Origin: Denitromonas ohlonensis
Lineage (GTDB): Bacteria; Pseudomonadota; Gammaproteobacteria; Burkholderiales; Rhodocyclaceae
Reading direction: 5' to 3'
Assembly (NCBI RefSeq): GCF_007625205.1
Contig: NZ_VMNI01000005.1
Span: forward strand, 1-64,000
DNA: 64,000 nucleotides
Position numbers and translations under genes: made by a program. This document shows positions 18,620-26,782 of the stretch, in pieces (position 1 is the stretch's first letter; every line of letters starts with the position of its first letter). The notes beneath the pieces are model-generated. The model saw nothing but the letters and a program-made list of their open reading frames with translations, was not told where the DNA came from and did not search any database.

Positions 18620-19876
18620 ATGCCTCTTTTCGCGCTTGGCTTGAATCACCACACGGCACCGCTTGCCATTCGAGAGCGCGTGTCGTTTCAGCCTGAGCGT
18701 CTTCTGGGGGCGCTGAAGGATCTGACCTCGGTGCAGGTGCAGGAGGCAGCCATCCTGTCGACCTGTAACCGGACCGAGCTTTATTTTTCTACCGATACGC
18801 CCGAGTTCGCCGCCGACTGGCTGGCGCGCTACCATGACCTGCCGCTGGCGGACATGGCGCCTTATTTGTATACCTATCCCGCGCACGACGCGGTCCGCCA
18901 CGTGTTCCGGGTGGCCAGCGGGCTGGATTCGATGGTGCTCGGCGAGCCGCAGATTCTCGGTCAGGTTAAAGATGCCGTCCGCCACGCCGAAGAGGCAGGC
19001 ACGCTGGGCACCACGCTGCATCAGCTGTTTCAGCGCACCTTTTCGGTTGCCAAAGAGGTGCGCTCCAGCACCGCGATTGGCGCCAACGTGGTGTCGATGG
19101 CGGCGGCGTCGGTGCATCTGGCCGAGCGCATTTTTGAACGCATGTCGGATCAACGGGTGCTGTTCATCGGCGCCGGTGAAATGATCGAACTGTGCGCGGC
19201 GCACTTCGCCGGCACCAAGCCGCGCCGCCTGACCATTGCCAACCGCACCGAAGCGCGTGCGCAGGGGCTGGCCGATCGCTTTGGCGGCGACACCTTGCGC
19301 CTCGACCTGATCGGCGACGTGATGGCCCAGTACGACGTGATCGTGTCCTGTACGGCTGCGCCCTTGCCGATCATTGGCCTCGGCATGGTCGAGCGTGCGC
19401 TCAAGGCGCGTCGCCATCGGCCGATGGTGATGGTCGATCTGGCGGTGCCGCGCGACATCGAACGCGAGATCGGTGATCTGGACGACGTGTTTCTCTACAC
19501 CGTTGATGACCTGGCCCAGCTCGTGGCCTCCGGCAAGGAGACGCGTCAGTCGGCCGTGGTCGAGGCCGAAGTCATCATCGATGAGCGCGTGCGCGGATTC
19601 TTTTCGTGGCTCGAAGGGCGCGACGCGGTCCCGGTGATCCGGGCGCTGCGCGAAGAGGCCGAGCGGGTGCGTCAGCAGGAGCTGATGCGTGCGGCCAAGC
19701 GCCTGGCCAAGGGCGACGACCCGCAAAAGGTGCTCGAGGCCTTGAGCCAGGGCATCACCAACAAGCTGATTCACGGCCCGTCGCGCTATCTCAATCAGGC
19801 CGAGGGCGACGCGCTGGCCGAAGCCGGACGCGTGGTCAGCACCTTGTTCCAGCTCGATCGCGACGATCGTCACTAG
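18620..19876 (+). CDS. hemA: Glutamyl-tRNA reductase
   Basis: 418 residues, normal length. Starts [20 protein letters not shown]. The catalytic Cys is in [12 protein letters not shown]. The signature [17 protein letters not shown] and NADPH-binding [12 protein letters not shown] are present, with a C-terminal dimerisation helix region. It reduces Glu-tRNA to glutamate-1-semialdehyde, the first committed step of C5-pathway tetrapyrrole synthesis. It heads a likely hemA-prfA-prmC-grxD operon (44 bp to prfA). The later haem steps hemC, hemD and hemF are also in this window. Confidence 0.98.
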   Translation: MPLFALGLNHHTAPLAIRERVSFQPERLLGALKDLTSVQVQEAAILSTCNRTELYFSTDTPEFAADWLARYHDLPLADMAPYLYTYPAHDAVRHVFRVASGLDSMVLGEPQILGQVKDAVRHAEEAGTLGTTLHQLFQRTFSVAKEVRSSTAIGANVVSMAAASVHLAERIFERMSDQRVLFIGAGEMIELCAAHFAGTKPRRLTIANRTEARAQGLADRFGGDTLRLDLIGDVMAQYDVIVSCTAAPLPIIGLGMVERALKARRHRPMVMVDLAVPRDIEREIGDLDDVFLYTVDDLAQLVASGKETRQSAVVEAEVIIDERVRGFFSWLEGRDAVPVIRALREEAERVRQQELMRAAKRLAKGDDPQKVLEALSQGITNKLIHGPSRYLNQAEGDALAEAGRVVSTLFQLDRDDRH

Positions 19877-19920
19877 CTGAACTCTATTGAGGTGCGCCGG
19901 CGACGGCGCACCGGACCCCT

Positions 19921-21006
19921 ATGAAGCTATCCATTCGCGACAAACTCGAGCAGTTGGCGGTGCGCCTTGAAGAGCTGGATCGCCAGATGTCGGACGGGTC
20001 GGTGCCGCTCGATGGCGCCACCTTGCGCCGGCTCGGCCAGGAGCGCGCCGAACTTGAGCCGGCGGTGCAGGCCTACGCCGATTTTCGCCAGGCCGAGCAG
20101 GACGCCGAGGCGGCGCGCGAGATGCTGTCCGACCCCGAGATGGCCGCGTTGGCGCGCGAAGAGATTGATGCCTGCGAGGCGCGTCTTGAGGCGCTGGAGA
20201 AATCGCTGCAGGCGGCGCTGCTGCCTAAAGACCCTGACGATGATCGCAATCTGTTTCTCGAAGTGCGCGCCGGCACGGGCGGCGAAGAGGCGGCGCTGTT
20301 TGCCAACGACTTGCTGCGCATGTATCTGCGCTATGCCGAGTCGCGGCGCTGGAAGGTCGAGACCGTCTCGCTGTCCGAGTCGGAGCTGGGGGGGGTCAAG
20401 GAAGCGGTGGTCCGCATTTTGGGCGATGGCGCCTATGCGCGGCTCAAGTTCGAGTCGGGCGGTCATCGCGTGCAGCGCGTGCCGGCGACCGAAACTCAGG
20501 GGCGGATTCACACCTCGGCGTGCACCGTGGCGGTGATGCCCGAAGCCGATGAAATCGAAGAGGTGGCGCTGAACCCGGCCGACCTGCGGATCGACACTTA
20601 TCGCGCCAGCGGTGCCGGCGGCCAGCACATCAACAAGACCGATTCGGCGGTGCGCATCACCCACTTGCCGACCGGCATCGTCGTCGAGTGTCAGGATGAC
20701 CGCTCGCAGCACCGCAACAAGGCGCAGGCCATGTCGGTGCTCGCCGCGCGGATTCGCGACGTGCAGCAACGGGCGCGCCATGAGTCCGAGGCGGCCACCC
20801 GCAAGTCGTTGGTGGGCAGTGGCGATCGCTCCGAGCGCATCCGCACCTACAATTTTCCGCAGGGCCGGGTCACCGACCATCGCATCAATCTTACGTTGTA
20901 CAAGCTCGACACCATCCTCGAAGGCGCGCTGGACGAAATCATCGACGCGCTGACGGCTGAGCATCAGGCCGACCAGCTCGCCGCCCTGGCCGATGACGAG
21001 CGTTGA
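19921..21006 (+). CDS. prfA: Peptide chain release factor 1
   Basis: 361 residues, normal length. Contains [14 protein letters not shown], the GGQ peptidyl-hydrolysis motif ([16 protein letters not shown]) and the PCRF domain. It terminates translation at UAA and UAG. The last 14 nt overlap prmC, which encodes the enzyme that methylates the GGQ glutamine, an arrangement common in proteobacteria. Confidence 0.98.
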   Translation: MKLSIRDKLEQLAVRLEELDRQMSDGSVPLDGATLRRLGQERAELEPAVQAYADFRQAEQDAEAAREMLSDPEMAALAREEIDACEARLEALEKSLQAALLPKDPDDDRNLFLEVRAGTGGEEAALFANDLLRMYLRYAESRRWKVETVSLSESELGGVKEAVVRILGDGAYARLKFESGGHRVQRVPATETQGRIHTSACTVAVMPEADEIEEVALNPADLRIDTYRASGAGGQHINKTDSAVRITHLPTGIVVECQDDRSQHRNKAQAMSVLAARIRDVQQRARHESEAATRKSLVGSGDRSERIRTYNFPQGRVTDHRINLTLYKLDTILEGALDEIIDALTAEHQADQLAALADDER

Positions 21007-21838
21007 GAGCATCGGCAGCGCGCTGGCCGCCTGCCGTGGCCGGATTGAGCGCGTCGATGCCCGCATCCTGCTGGCCGAAGTGCTCGGCCGGCCGGCCAGT
21101 TATCTGGTGGCCTACCCGGAAGCGCCGCTAACCGCTGAGCAGCAGCACCGCTTCGTCGATTGGGTGGCGCGGCGCGAACAGGGCGAGCCGGTCGCCTATC
21201 TGGTGGGCTCGCGAGAATTCTACGGGCGGCGTTTTGAGGTCTCGCCGGCGGTGCTGATCCCGCGGCCCGAAACTGAGGGGCTGGTGGAGCTGGCGAAGGA
21301 CGCTTTCCCGACGGCGCCGAGGGCGGTGCTCGACCTGGGCACCGGCAGCGGCGCGATTGCCATCACGCTGGCCTTGCTGTGGCCCGACACCGAGGTGATG
21401 GCGGTGGACCGCTCCGCCGAGGCCTTGGCCGTGGCGACGCGCAACGCACATCAACTGGGCGCCCGGGTCCGCTTTGCCCAAAGCGACTGGTTCTCGGCGG
21501 TGCCGGCAGCCATGCGCTTTGATCTGATCGTGTCCAATCCGCCTTACGTGGCCGCGGGCGACCCGCATCTGGCCGAAGGCGATGTGCGTTTTGAGCCCGC
21601 ATCTGCGCTGGCGGCCGGGCCGGATGGCTTGGATGACATCCGATGCATCGCGGCCGAGGCGGTTCGTCGGCTGGCGCCGGACGCTTGCCTTTTGATCGAG
21701 CACGGCTACGATCAAGCGGAGGCGGTGAGTGCCATTCTGCGTCGGTCAGGCCTTCAGCGCGTCCAGAGCTGGCCGGACCTGGCGGGGATTCCTCGCGTCA
21801 CCGGGGGCTGGCTTGACGCTTCGGCAGACGAGGCCTAA
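20993..21838 (+). CDS. prmC: Release-factor glutamine N5-methyltransferase
   Basis: 281 residues. SAM-binding motif [17 protein letters not shown] and the NPPY catalytic motif ([16 protein letters not shown]). The N-terminal helical domain contains [10 protein letters not shown]. It methylates the GGQ glutamine of the release factors. ATG 20993 lies inside the end of prfA, implying translational coupling. Confidence 0.97.
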   Translation: MTSVESIGSALAACRGRIERVDARILLAEVLGRPASYLVAYPEAPLTAEQQHRFVDWVARREQGEPVAYLVGSREFYGRRFEVSPAVLIPRPETEGLVELAKDAFPTAPRAVLDLGTGSGAIAITLALLWPDTEVMAVDRSAEALAVATRNAHQLGARVRFAQSDWFSAVPAAMRFDLIVSNPPYVAAGDPHLAEGDVRFEPASALAAGPDGLDDIRCIAAEAVRRLAPDACLLIEHGYDQAEAVSAILRRSGLQRVQSWPDLAGIPRVTGGWLDASADEA

Positions 21839-21877
21839 AATTTCCCGACTTATTAACTCAACTATTCGAGTATCCCC

Positions 21878-22192
21878 ATGAGCGTCCAAGACCAGATCCG
21901 CGAGCAAGTCACCTCCAACCCGGTAGTCCTGTACATGAAGGGCACGCCGCAGTTCCCGCAGTGCGGCTTTTCCGCGACCGTGGCGCAGATCCTCAAGCTC
22001 TGTGGTCTGCAAGAGTACGCGTCGGTGAACGTGCTGGCCGATGAGCAAATCCGTCAGGGCATCAAGGAATACGCCAACTGGCCGACCATCCCGCAGCTCT
22101 ACATCAACGGCGAATTCGTTGGTGGTTGCGACATCCTGCGTGAGATGTACGAAAACGGCGAGCTGCAGGAAATGTTGAAGTCAGTGAAATAG
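21878..22192 (+). CDS. grxD: Monothiol glutaredoxin (Grx4 type)
   Basis: 104 residues with the monothiol active site CGFS (QFPQCGFSATVAQIL) and the GSH-binding segments WPTIPQLYINGEFVGGCDI. Grx4-type proteins bind a [2Fe-2S] cluster with glutathione and act in iron-sulfur delivery rather than dithiol reduction. It is the last gene of the hemA cluster. Confidence 0.97.
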   Translation: MSVQDQIREQVTSNPVVLYMKGTPQFPQCGFSATVAQILKLCGLQEYASVNVLADEQIRQGIKEYANWPTIPQLYINGEFVGGCDILREMYENGELQEMLKSVK

Positions 22193-22220
22193 AACGTTGA
22201 AGTCACTGATCTGTACAAAT

Positions 22221-22248
22221 AGGGGGCTCAGGCCCCCTGTTCGTTTTT
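22221..22248 (+). terminator. Terminator after grxD
   Basis: Stem AGGGGGC / GCCCCCT with a TCAG loop, then GTTCGTTTTT. It overlaps the last codons of the convergent gene on the minus strand. Confidence 0.8.
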
Positions 22249-23322
22249 CGGGCTTGTACCCGACGCAAGGGTCAGACGTTGCCAAGCCTTGCGTGACAGA
22301 TGCTGCACCAGAAGTCGCGGTGGCATGCGTAGCCAATGTGAGCGAATGTAGATAAGCAATTGTGCGGCAAGGCTTCGCAGCGGGGGGCGGCCTTCTGGGT
22401 CCGGGACGATCGCCGCATCGTAGAGCCGTGCAAGTCGTCGAATCGCTGCGGCGTCGGTGCCTGCAAGTCGCAGGACGAGCGATTCGGGGACCGGTGTATC
22501 AAAGAACTGCCGCACGAGCATCAGGCAGAGGGCCACCGGCGCGGCGAGATCATGGTGCTGGGCGCGGTCGCCAAGTCGGTCCCAGAAAACTGGTGAGTCG
22601 GTATGTTCGCGCAGCAGAGAGTCGATGTCATCGAGGTCACGAAGTGCGTTGTGCAATTCGCCTTCATGGGCCAGGTGGCACATGCTGTGGATGATCAGGT
22701 CCTCGTCGCAGGGAATTCTGAGCGACCGGTGCCCGGGTAGCGGTGTCGAGTGTGCAATGATGGCCTCGGCATCGGGGTGGTTGCGTGCCGTCAGCGGCAG
22801 AATGGTGTGATGGACGTCGATGACCGTGCCCCGGCGAACGTGGATCATGGGTGGAAGTTCATGCATCCATTCTCGGTAGTAACGCTGGTCATACTCTTCT
22901 GATTTCATCTGAGTCCAGCCGCCCGCCATCAGGCGAATCTCGATCGTTCCGAGACTGCCGGGAGGCACCAGGACATCGACGTCGCCGAAGAGTCGTCCGA
23001 CCCCGGCGGCTTTCCCTGCAAGTACATATGCAGCGCCTTTGAGCAGTACCACGGGTGTGTCTGTCTGAGCCAGCGAGGCATCGATGCATTGAGCCTCCCA
23101 GGCGACCGAGTGGTGCTGGCGCTCGCTCAGCAGGCGCGCGCCTTCGAGGTGGCGCAAGGGGGCTGAGGGCACGGAAACGTTCGCTTCATGCAGGCGTTGT
23201 GCCAGTTTTCCGAGCAGGTTGGCGTTGCGGGCCGTGGCGATAAATTCGGTCCAGTCACGTGGTGACAGTGCTGTGGTGCGTTGTGGATGCTTTAGAAGAT
23301 CGAGAAGAGAGGCGCGGTTCAT
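22228..23322 (-). CDS. Nucleotidyltransferase-fold protein of the HPr-rel-A-like operon
   Basis: 364 residues of the uncharacterised nucleotidyltransferase family (NTP_transf_5-like). The probable metal-binding Asp pair lies in RLFGDVDVLVPPG, after VVLLKGAAYVLAGKAAG, with a downstream His-rich segment (IDVHHTILPL; IIHSMCHLAHEGELHN). ATG 23322 overlaps no gene; the kinase stop is 3 bp upstream, so the two are tightly coupled. Related proteins accompany HprK-like kinases and PqqD-like proteins, including in some lasso-peptide clusters. Whether it transfers a nucleotide, and to what, is unknown. It is the last gene of a four-gene operon. Confidence 0.8.
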   Translation of the reverse strand: MNRASLLDLLKHPQRTTALSPRDWTEFIATARNANLLGKLAQRLHEANVSVPSAPLRHLEGARLLSERQHHSVAWEAQCIDASLAQTDTPVVLLKGAAYVLAGKAAGVGRLFGDVDVLVPPGSLGTIEIRLMAGGWTQMKSEEYDQRYYREWMHELPPMIHVRRGTVIDVHHTILPLTARNHPDAEAIIAHSTPLPGHRSLRIPCDEDLIIHSMCHLAHEGELHNALRDLDDIDSLLREHTDSPVFWDRLGDRAQHHDLAAPVALCLMLVRQFFDTPVPESLVLRLAGTDAAAIRRLARLYDAAIVPDPEGRPPLRSLAAQLLIYIRSHWLRMPPRLLVQHLSRKAWQRLTLASGTSPKNEQGA

Positions 23323-23325
23323 GCG

Positions 23326-24186
23326 TCAGTCCTGTTGCGTAACTTGCGCCACCAGTTCGAGCGCATCGGATGTTGATCCGTACTCGATCTGATGGCAGTC
23401 GACGTTGCCGAGCAGGGCGCAAAGTGCACGGAAACCGATTTCTCCCATGCGCTCTTGGTTGAAAGACTGCTCTCCGATAAGGGCGAAGGCCTCGGCATGG
23501 CTAACGCGCGACACCTGGCGGCCCTCCCTGGGGGCGAACTGAGGGAAGATCAACCAGCGTGGTCGCGCTGGCTCGCTGGCGTGCTCGATTGCGTCGAGTT
23601 TGGGCGCCGCGTGAGCGACCGTGCCCTTCCGTGTGTCCAGATAGCGCTTGCCGATGCGTGCGCCCGGAAATTGTCCAACGATGTCTATCGATGTGTTTTT
23701 GAGGCTGATGGGGCGCGGGTTTGCGATCAGCATGCCGCTGACTGGATCGAGTATGGCCAATTCATCCGATAGCAGTCGCCAGCCGCGCAGATGACACAGC
23801 GCCGCGCACAAGGTGCTTTTGCCCGCGCCGGGAAACCCGGGGAGAATGATGGCATTGCCATTTTTCTCGAGAACGGCGGCGTGAAAGACGACGAAACCGA
23901 GCGAGCGGCTTGCGATCGTCCAGTTCAGGCCCCACTCGAACATGGGGGCGGCCTGGTTGACCGGCAATGGCAGGAAGGGGTTTTGGTCGTCAACCAGAAA
24001 ACGGGCTTGCGGTCGCCAAAACCGGTGAGCCCCTCGGCCTGGGAGCAGGCGAATGTCGAAGTCAACAAAGGCGTCCCGCGGCTTCTCGCAATCGCGGTAG
24101 AAAAACTCAAGATGTTCGAGCACGCTCGCAAAGGGAGAGCGAACCCGGACGACGAACGGGGCAATTCTCAGCGTGGTATCAAGCAC
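23326..24186 (-). CDS. HprK-related kinase (HPr-rel-A type)
   Basis: A 286-residue protein from GTG 24186, chosen because GGAG lies six nucleotides upstream; TTG 24207 would add seven residues. P-loop GFPGAGKSTLCAAL, preceded by VVFHAAVLEKNG and followed by the HprK-like acidic motif LLSDELAILDP and PRPISLKN. It resembles HPr kinase only in the core: the HPr/regulatory N-terminal domain is absent and replaced by ~100 unrelated residues. This fits the HprK-related kinase A family, whose members travel with a PqqD-like protein. Related kinases phosphorylate serine on lasso peptides. The substrate here is unproven; the secreted protein encoded at the operon start is the obvious candidate. Confidence 0.85.
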   Translation of the reverse strand: MLDTTLRIAPFVVRVRSPFASVLEHLEFFYRDCEKPRDAFVDFDIRLLPGRGAHRFWRPQARFLVDDQNPFLPLPVNQAAPMFEWGLNWTIASRSLGFVVFHAAVLEKNGNAIILPGFPGAGKSTLCAALCHLRGWRLLSDELAILDPVSGMLIANPRPISLKNTSIDIVGQFPGARIGKRYLDTRKGTVAHAAPKLDAIEHASEPARPRWLIFPQFAPREGRQVSRVSHAEAFALIGEQSFNQERMGEIGFRALCALLGNVDCHQIEYGSTSDALELVAQVTQQD

Positions 24187-24221
24187 ACGCGACTCCGGAT
24201 GGACCAATTTGGCATTGGATA

Positions 24222-24500
24222 CTATCCCAGTGCCAAAATGCCAAGTGCGGAAAGTTCCTCCGTGAGCCGAAGTTTGGTGGCAGCATCGACGCCATCGACA
24301 TCAAGCTGGTGCATTCTCATGGGGTGCTCTGCGCTGATAAGACGGCCTACGAGAGCCCGAGCGCTGGCGGTTACAACCCAGTAGTCACCGGAATTTCTGT
24401 CGAACAAGACTGAGGCGTCGTCGTCGGGCCATACGGGTGAAAGCATAAGGCTTCGCCCGCGGGCCAATGATACATAGTCGTCATTCGCCGAGGCGGTCAT
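24222..24500 (-). CDS. PqqD-like protein (putative peptide-recognition element)
   Basis: 92 residues with a PqqD-like winged-helix pattern: an N-terminal strand segment (SLMLSPVWPDDDASVLFDRN), the central DYWVVTASARALVGRLIS, and a C-terminal helical part (KLRLTEELSALGILALG). PqqD-type domains bind leader peptides of ribosomally made, modified peptides and present them to enzymes. ATG 24500 is only 3 bp from the upstream stop, with no Shine-Dalgarno, so it is probably translationally coupled to the secreted-protein gene. It matches the PqqD-family member expected beside an HprK-related kinase A. Confidence 0.8.
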   Translation of the reverse strand: MTASANDDYVSLARGRSLMLSPVWPDDDASVLFDRNSGDYWVVTASARALVGRLISAEHPMRMHQLDVDGVDAATKLRLTEELSALGILALG

Positions 24501-24503
24501 CGA

Positions 24504-25205
24504 CTACGGGTTCTTTTTACACATCTGCAATTCGACATCAGCGTTGATGTCATACATTTGACTGACGTAGGCAACAAAGTCAGCGGGGAGCATTGCATTG
24601 CTTCCGCAACTCATTCCGGAGGGGCAATACACGCCGCCGGTAAGGAGTGTGTCTCCGATGTCGATAACTTGCTGGGGCGTCATTGCGTAGTCATTAAACG
24701 CGAGGGAGTTCAGATATACCGCGATCAGGTGCCAAAGCAGGTCGCCCTCGTTAATGCCGGCGTCCTTGGGGAATGCCAGAACGCCCCAAAGCCCCCAATG
24801 ACTCGGTACGGGCGCGCTCGGAAATATGTTGCGTACAAGGGTGCCTTGATCGGCAATATTTTCGGGGCCAATTTTCCCGAGACCGGTCGGGCAGACGTCG
24901 ACATCCTTGAGTATTGCGGGATTCGCGCTTTTCCAGGCCGAGAAGTGCTGCGGATTCCGCCAGAAGCCCGGTGAGCGACCGCCTGAGCACATTTGGGGGC
25001 CGCCGGGGCGCGGACTGGTGTTGCCACTGATCATTGCTGATGGGCTTTTGCAGACCCCGGTTCCGAGAGCCGTCTTTGCCTGGACCGACAGTAACACCCC
25101 GACCCCGCCAGCGGCTGCGCCCAAAATGCGGCGTCGCTTCAGTTGCGGCGTTTGTGCGACATCGGGTGTGTGTTCTTCGTGGGTGGTGTTCTCAATATTT
25201 TTCAT
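24504..25205 (-). CDS. Secreted GFWRNP-motif protein with Tat-like leader
   Basis: 233 residues from ATG 25205 (MKNIENTTHEEH); ATG 25226 and GTG 25241 are possible earlier starts. The first ~28 residues are polar and acidic. Then comes a twin-Arg-like export signal (LKRRRILGAAAGGVGVLLS) with an Ala-x-Ala-type cleavage region. The mature part contains six cysteines, CSGGRSPGFWRNPQHFSAW and later LLWHLIAVYLNSLAFNDY. These recall the GFWKNHPEAW ... LAxQLIAAxLN pattern of a widespread secreted domain. It leads the operon with a PqqD-like protein, a kinase and a nucleotidyltransferase, so I infer it may be their modification target. Base composition looks lower in GC than the flanking genes. Confidence 0.72.
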   Translation of the reverse strand: MKNIENTTHEEHTPDVAQTPQLKRRRILGAAAGGVGVLLSVQAKTALGTGVCKSPSAMISGNTSPRPGGPQMCSGGRSPGFWRNPQHFSAWKSANPAILKDVDVCPTGLGKIGPENIADQGTLVRNIFPSAPVPSHWGLWGVLAFPKDAGINEGDLLWHLIAVYLNSLAFNDYAMTPQQVIDIGDTLLTGGVYCPSGMSCGSNAMLPADFVAYVSQMYDINADVELQMCKKNP

Positions 25206-25241
25206 GCTGGTTCCATTGGGTGGCATCCGTGTTGTGAGCAC

Positions 25242-25488
25242 GAGTGATGCAACAGAGCGACCATTAGATTTGTATTTAATCTAGCAAAATCCGAGCCTGC
25301 GCGGTTTATTGCCGTAGGTTGTTGATCCAGTTGGCTTTTCTGTTTTCTTTGTCTGCCTGCTCGATATTTGTGTAAAAACTGCCGACATGCCAGTTCAGAT
25401 CTGATGCCCGGTGATTTGATCCTAGCATCGTGATGCCAGCGTTGTGACCGAGTTGTCGTGTCGGTGTGATGAATCGCACCGGACGGGC
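25242..25488. promoter_or_regulatory. A/T-rich intergenic region with inverted repeat TAGATT-N7-AATCTA
   Basis: About 250 bp, clearly A/T-richer than the chromosome average here, upstream of the leftward four-gene operon. A perfect 6-bp inverted repeat TAGATT (25265-25270) / AATCTA (25278-25283) lies about 60 bp from the secreted-protein ATG and may be an operator. On the minus strand TTGCTA, 15 bp, TAATGG is a weak promoter candidate overlapping it. Confidence 0.4.
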
Positions 25489-26769
25489 TCAGATATTGGC
25501 CACCCGCGCACTCGTCATCGACAGCCTCCCGGCGAGCACCTCAAGAAAGGCCTTGTAGAAGTGCATCCGGCAGGTGTCGGAGGCGCGCTGCAGGGCGCGG
25601 GCGCGGATGGTGATGACTTCGATCTCGGTGGTGGCTTCGACCGAGGCGGTGCGCAGGCCGCTGCCCGGGGCGAAGACGGCCATTTCGCCAAAGCAGTCGC
25701 CAGGGGTGAGCAGGTGGAGGAGGCGGTCGTGCTTTTTGACGCGGGCTTCGCCATTGGCGAGGAAGCAGAAGTGGTCGCCGGGCTCGCCTTCCTTGAGCAG
25801 CGTGGTACCGGGTTCGGCAAAGCGCCATTCGGAGAAACGCACGATTTCCCAGAGTTCGACGTCGGTGAATTCGCGAAAGAAGGACAGGCGACGCAGGGTT
25901 TGGAATTTCTGTGTGTCGGAGACGGCGCGTTTTCGGTTGCCTAGTCCGATGTTGCGAAAGGCGTGGGCCAGATCGTGAGAGAACTCGACCCAGTTCTGGT
26001 AGCGGTCGTCGAGCGATTTTTGCATCGCACGCCGCACGATGGCGTCGAGTTCGGCGGGCACGTCGGCGCGCAGGGCGATCGGTGAGGGCGGCGTTTCGTG
26101 GGCGATGCGATAGAGCAGGCTGTAGTTGTTGGTGGCTTCGAAGGGCAGCCGGCCGGTCAGCAGTTGGTACATCACCACGCCGAGCGAGTAGATGTCAGTC
26201 TGGTGGTTGAGCGGCATCTCGCGCACTTGCTGTGGCGACATGTAGGCGGGCGAGCCGACGCCAGAGATTTGGGTGGTGTCGGCGGCGTTGAGCAGCGCGG
26301 CGCCGAAGTCGGAGAGTTTGATGTCCTGGCCGTCGGGGTCTTCGAGCAGGATGTTGGCGGGTTTGATGTCGCGGTGGGTGATGCCCTGGTGGTAGGCGTA
26401 GTCGAGGGCGCGGGTGGCCTTGAAGATGATCTCGATGACGCGATCGAAAGGCAGTAGACGGTCGGGCCGGCAAAAGGGCTCAAGCGTGCCGCCGGGCACG
26501 TATTCCATCACCACATAGCCGTGATCACCCTCAATGGTGGCGTCGTAGATTTGCGCGATGTGGGGGTGAAACAGCCGGCCGGCGAGTGAGGCTTCGTTGA
26601 TCAGCAGGTGGCGGTAGAGGCGGCCGCGCTCCGGGTCTTTGAGGACTTCGGGGTAGAGTTGCTTGACGGCGACGTCGCGCTGGGTGAAGGCGTCGTAGGC
26701 CAGATAGACCGCACTGGTGGCACCTTCTCCCAGCAGTTGCCGGAGTTCGTACTTGCCAATGCGGTCCAT
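25489..26769 (-). CDS. Ser/Thr protein kinase with C-terminal cyclic-nucleotide-binding domain
   Basis: 426 residues from ATG 26769 (MDRIGKYELRQLLGEG), 13 bp after the argH stop; the in-frame ATG 26820 would lie inside argH and adds no kinase sequence. Kinase domain (~7-275): Gly loop GEGATSAVY, Lys in VAVKQL, catalytic loop HRDIKPANILLED, DFG in LSDFGAA, activation segment GSPAYMSPQQ. A cNMP-binding (Crp-like) domain follows (~295-420): FFREFTDVELWEIVRFSEWR, GEPGDHFCFLANGEARV, GDCFGEMAVF, RTASVEA. There is no membrane segment, so it is probably a soluble Hanks-type kinase gated by a nucleotide. It is likely cotranscribed with argH. Ligand and substrates are unknown. Confidence 0.9.
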   Translation of the reverse strand: MDRIGKYELRQLLGEGATSAVYLAYDAFTQRDVAVKQLYPEVLKDPERGRLYRHLLINEASLAGRLFHPHIAQIYDATIEGDHGYVVMEYVPGGTLEPFCRPDRLLPFDRVIEIIFKATRALDYAYHQGITHRDIKPANILLEDPDGQDIKLSDFGAALLNAADTTQISGVGSPAYMSPQQVREMPLNHQTDIYSLGVVMYQLLTGRLPFEATNNYSLLYRIAHETPPSPIALRADVPAELDAIVRRAMQKSLDDRYQNWVEFSHDLAHAFRNIGLGNRKRAVSDTQKFQTLRRLSFFREFTDVELWEIVRFSEWRFAEPGTTLLKEGEPGDHFCFLANGEARVKKHDRLLHLLTPGDCFGEMAVFAPGSGLRTASVEATTEIEVITIRARALQRASDTCRMHFYKAFLEVLAGRLSMTSARVANI

Positions 26770-26782
26770 GATCGGCCGCGGG

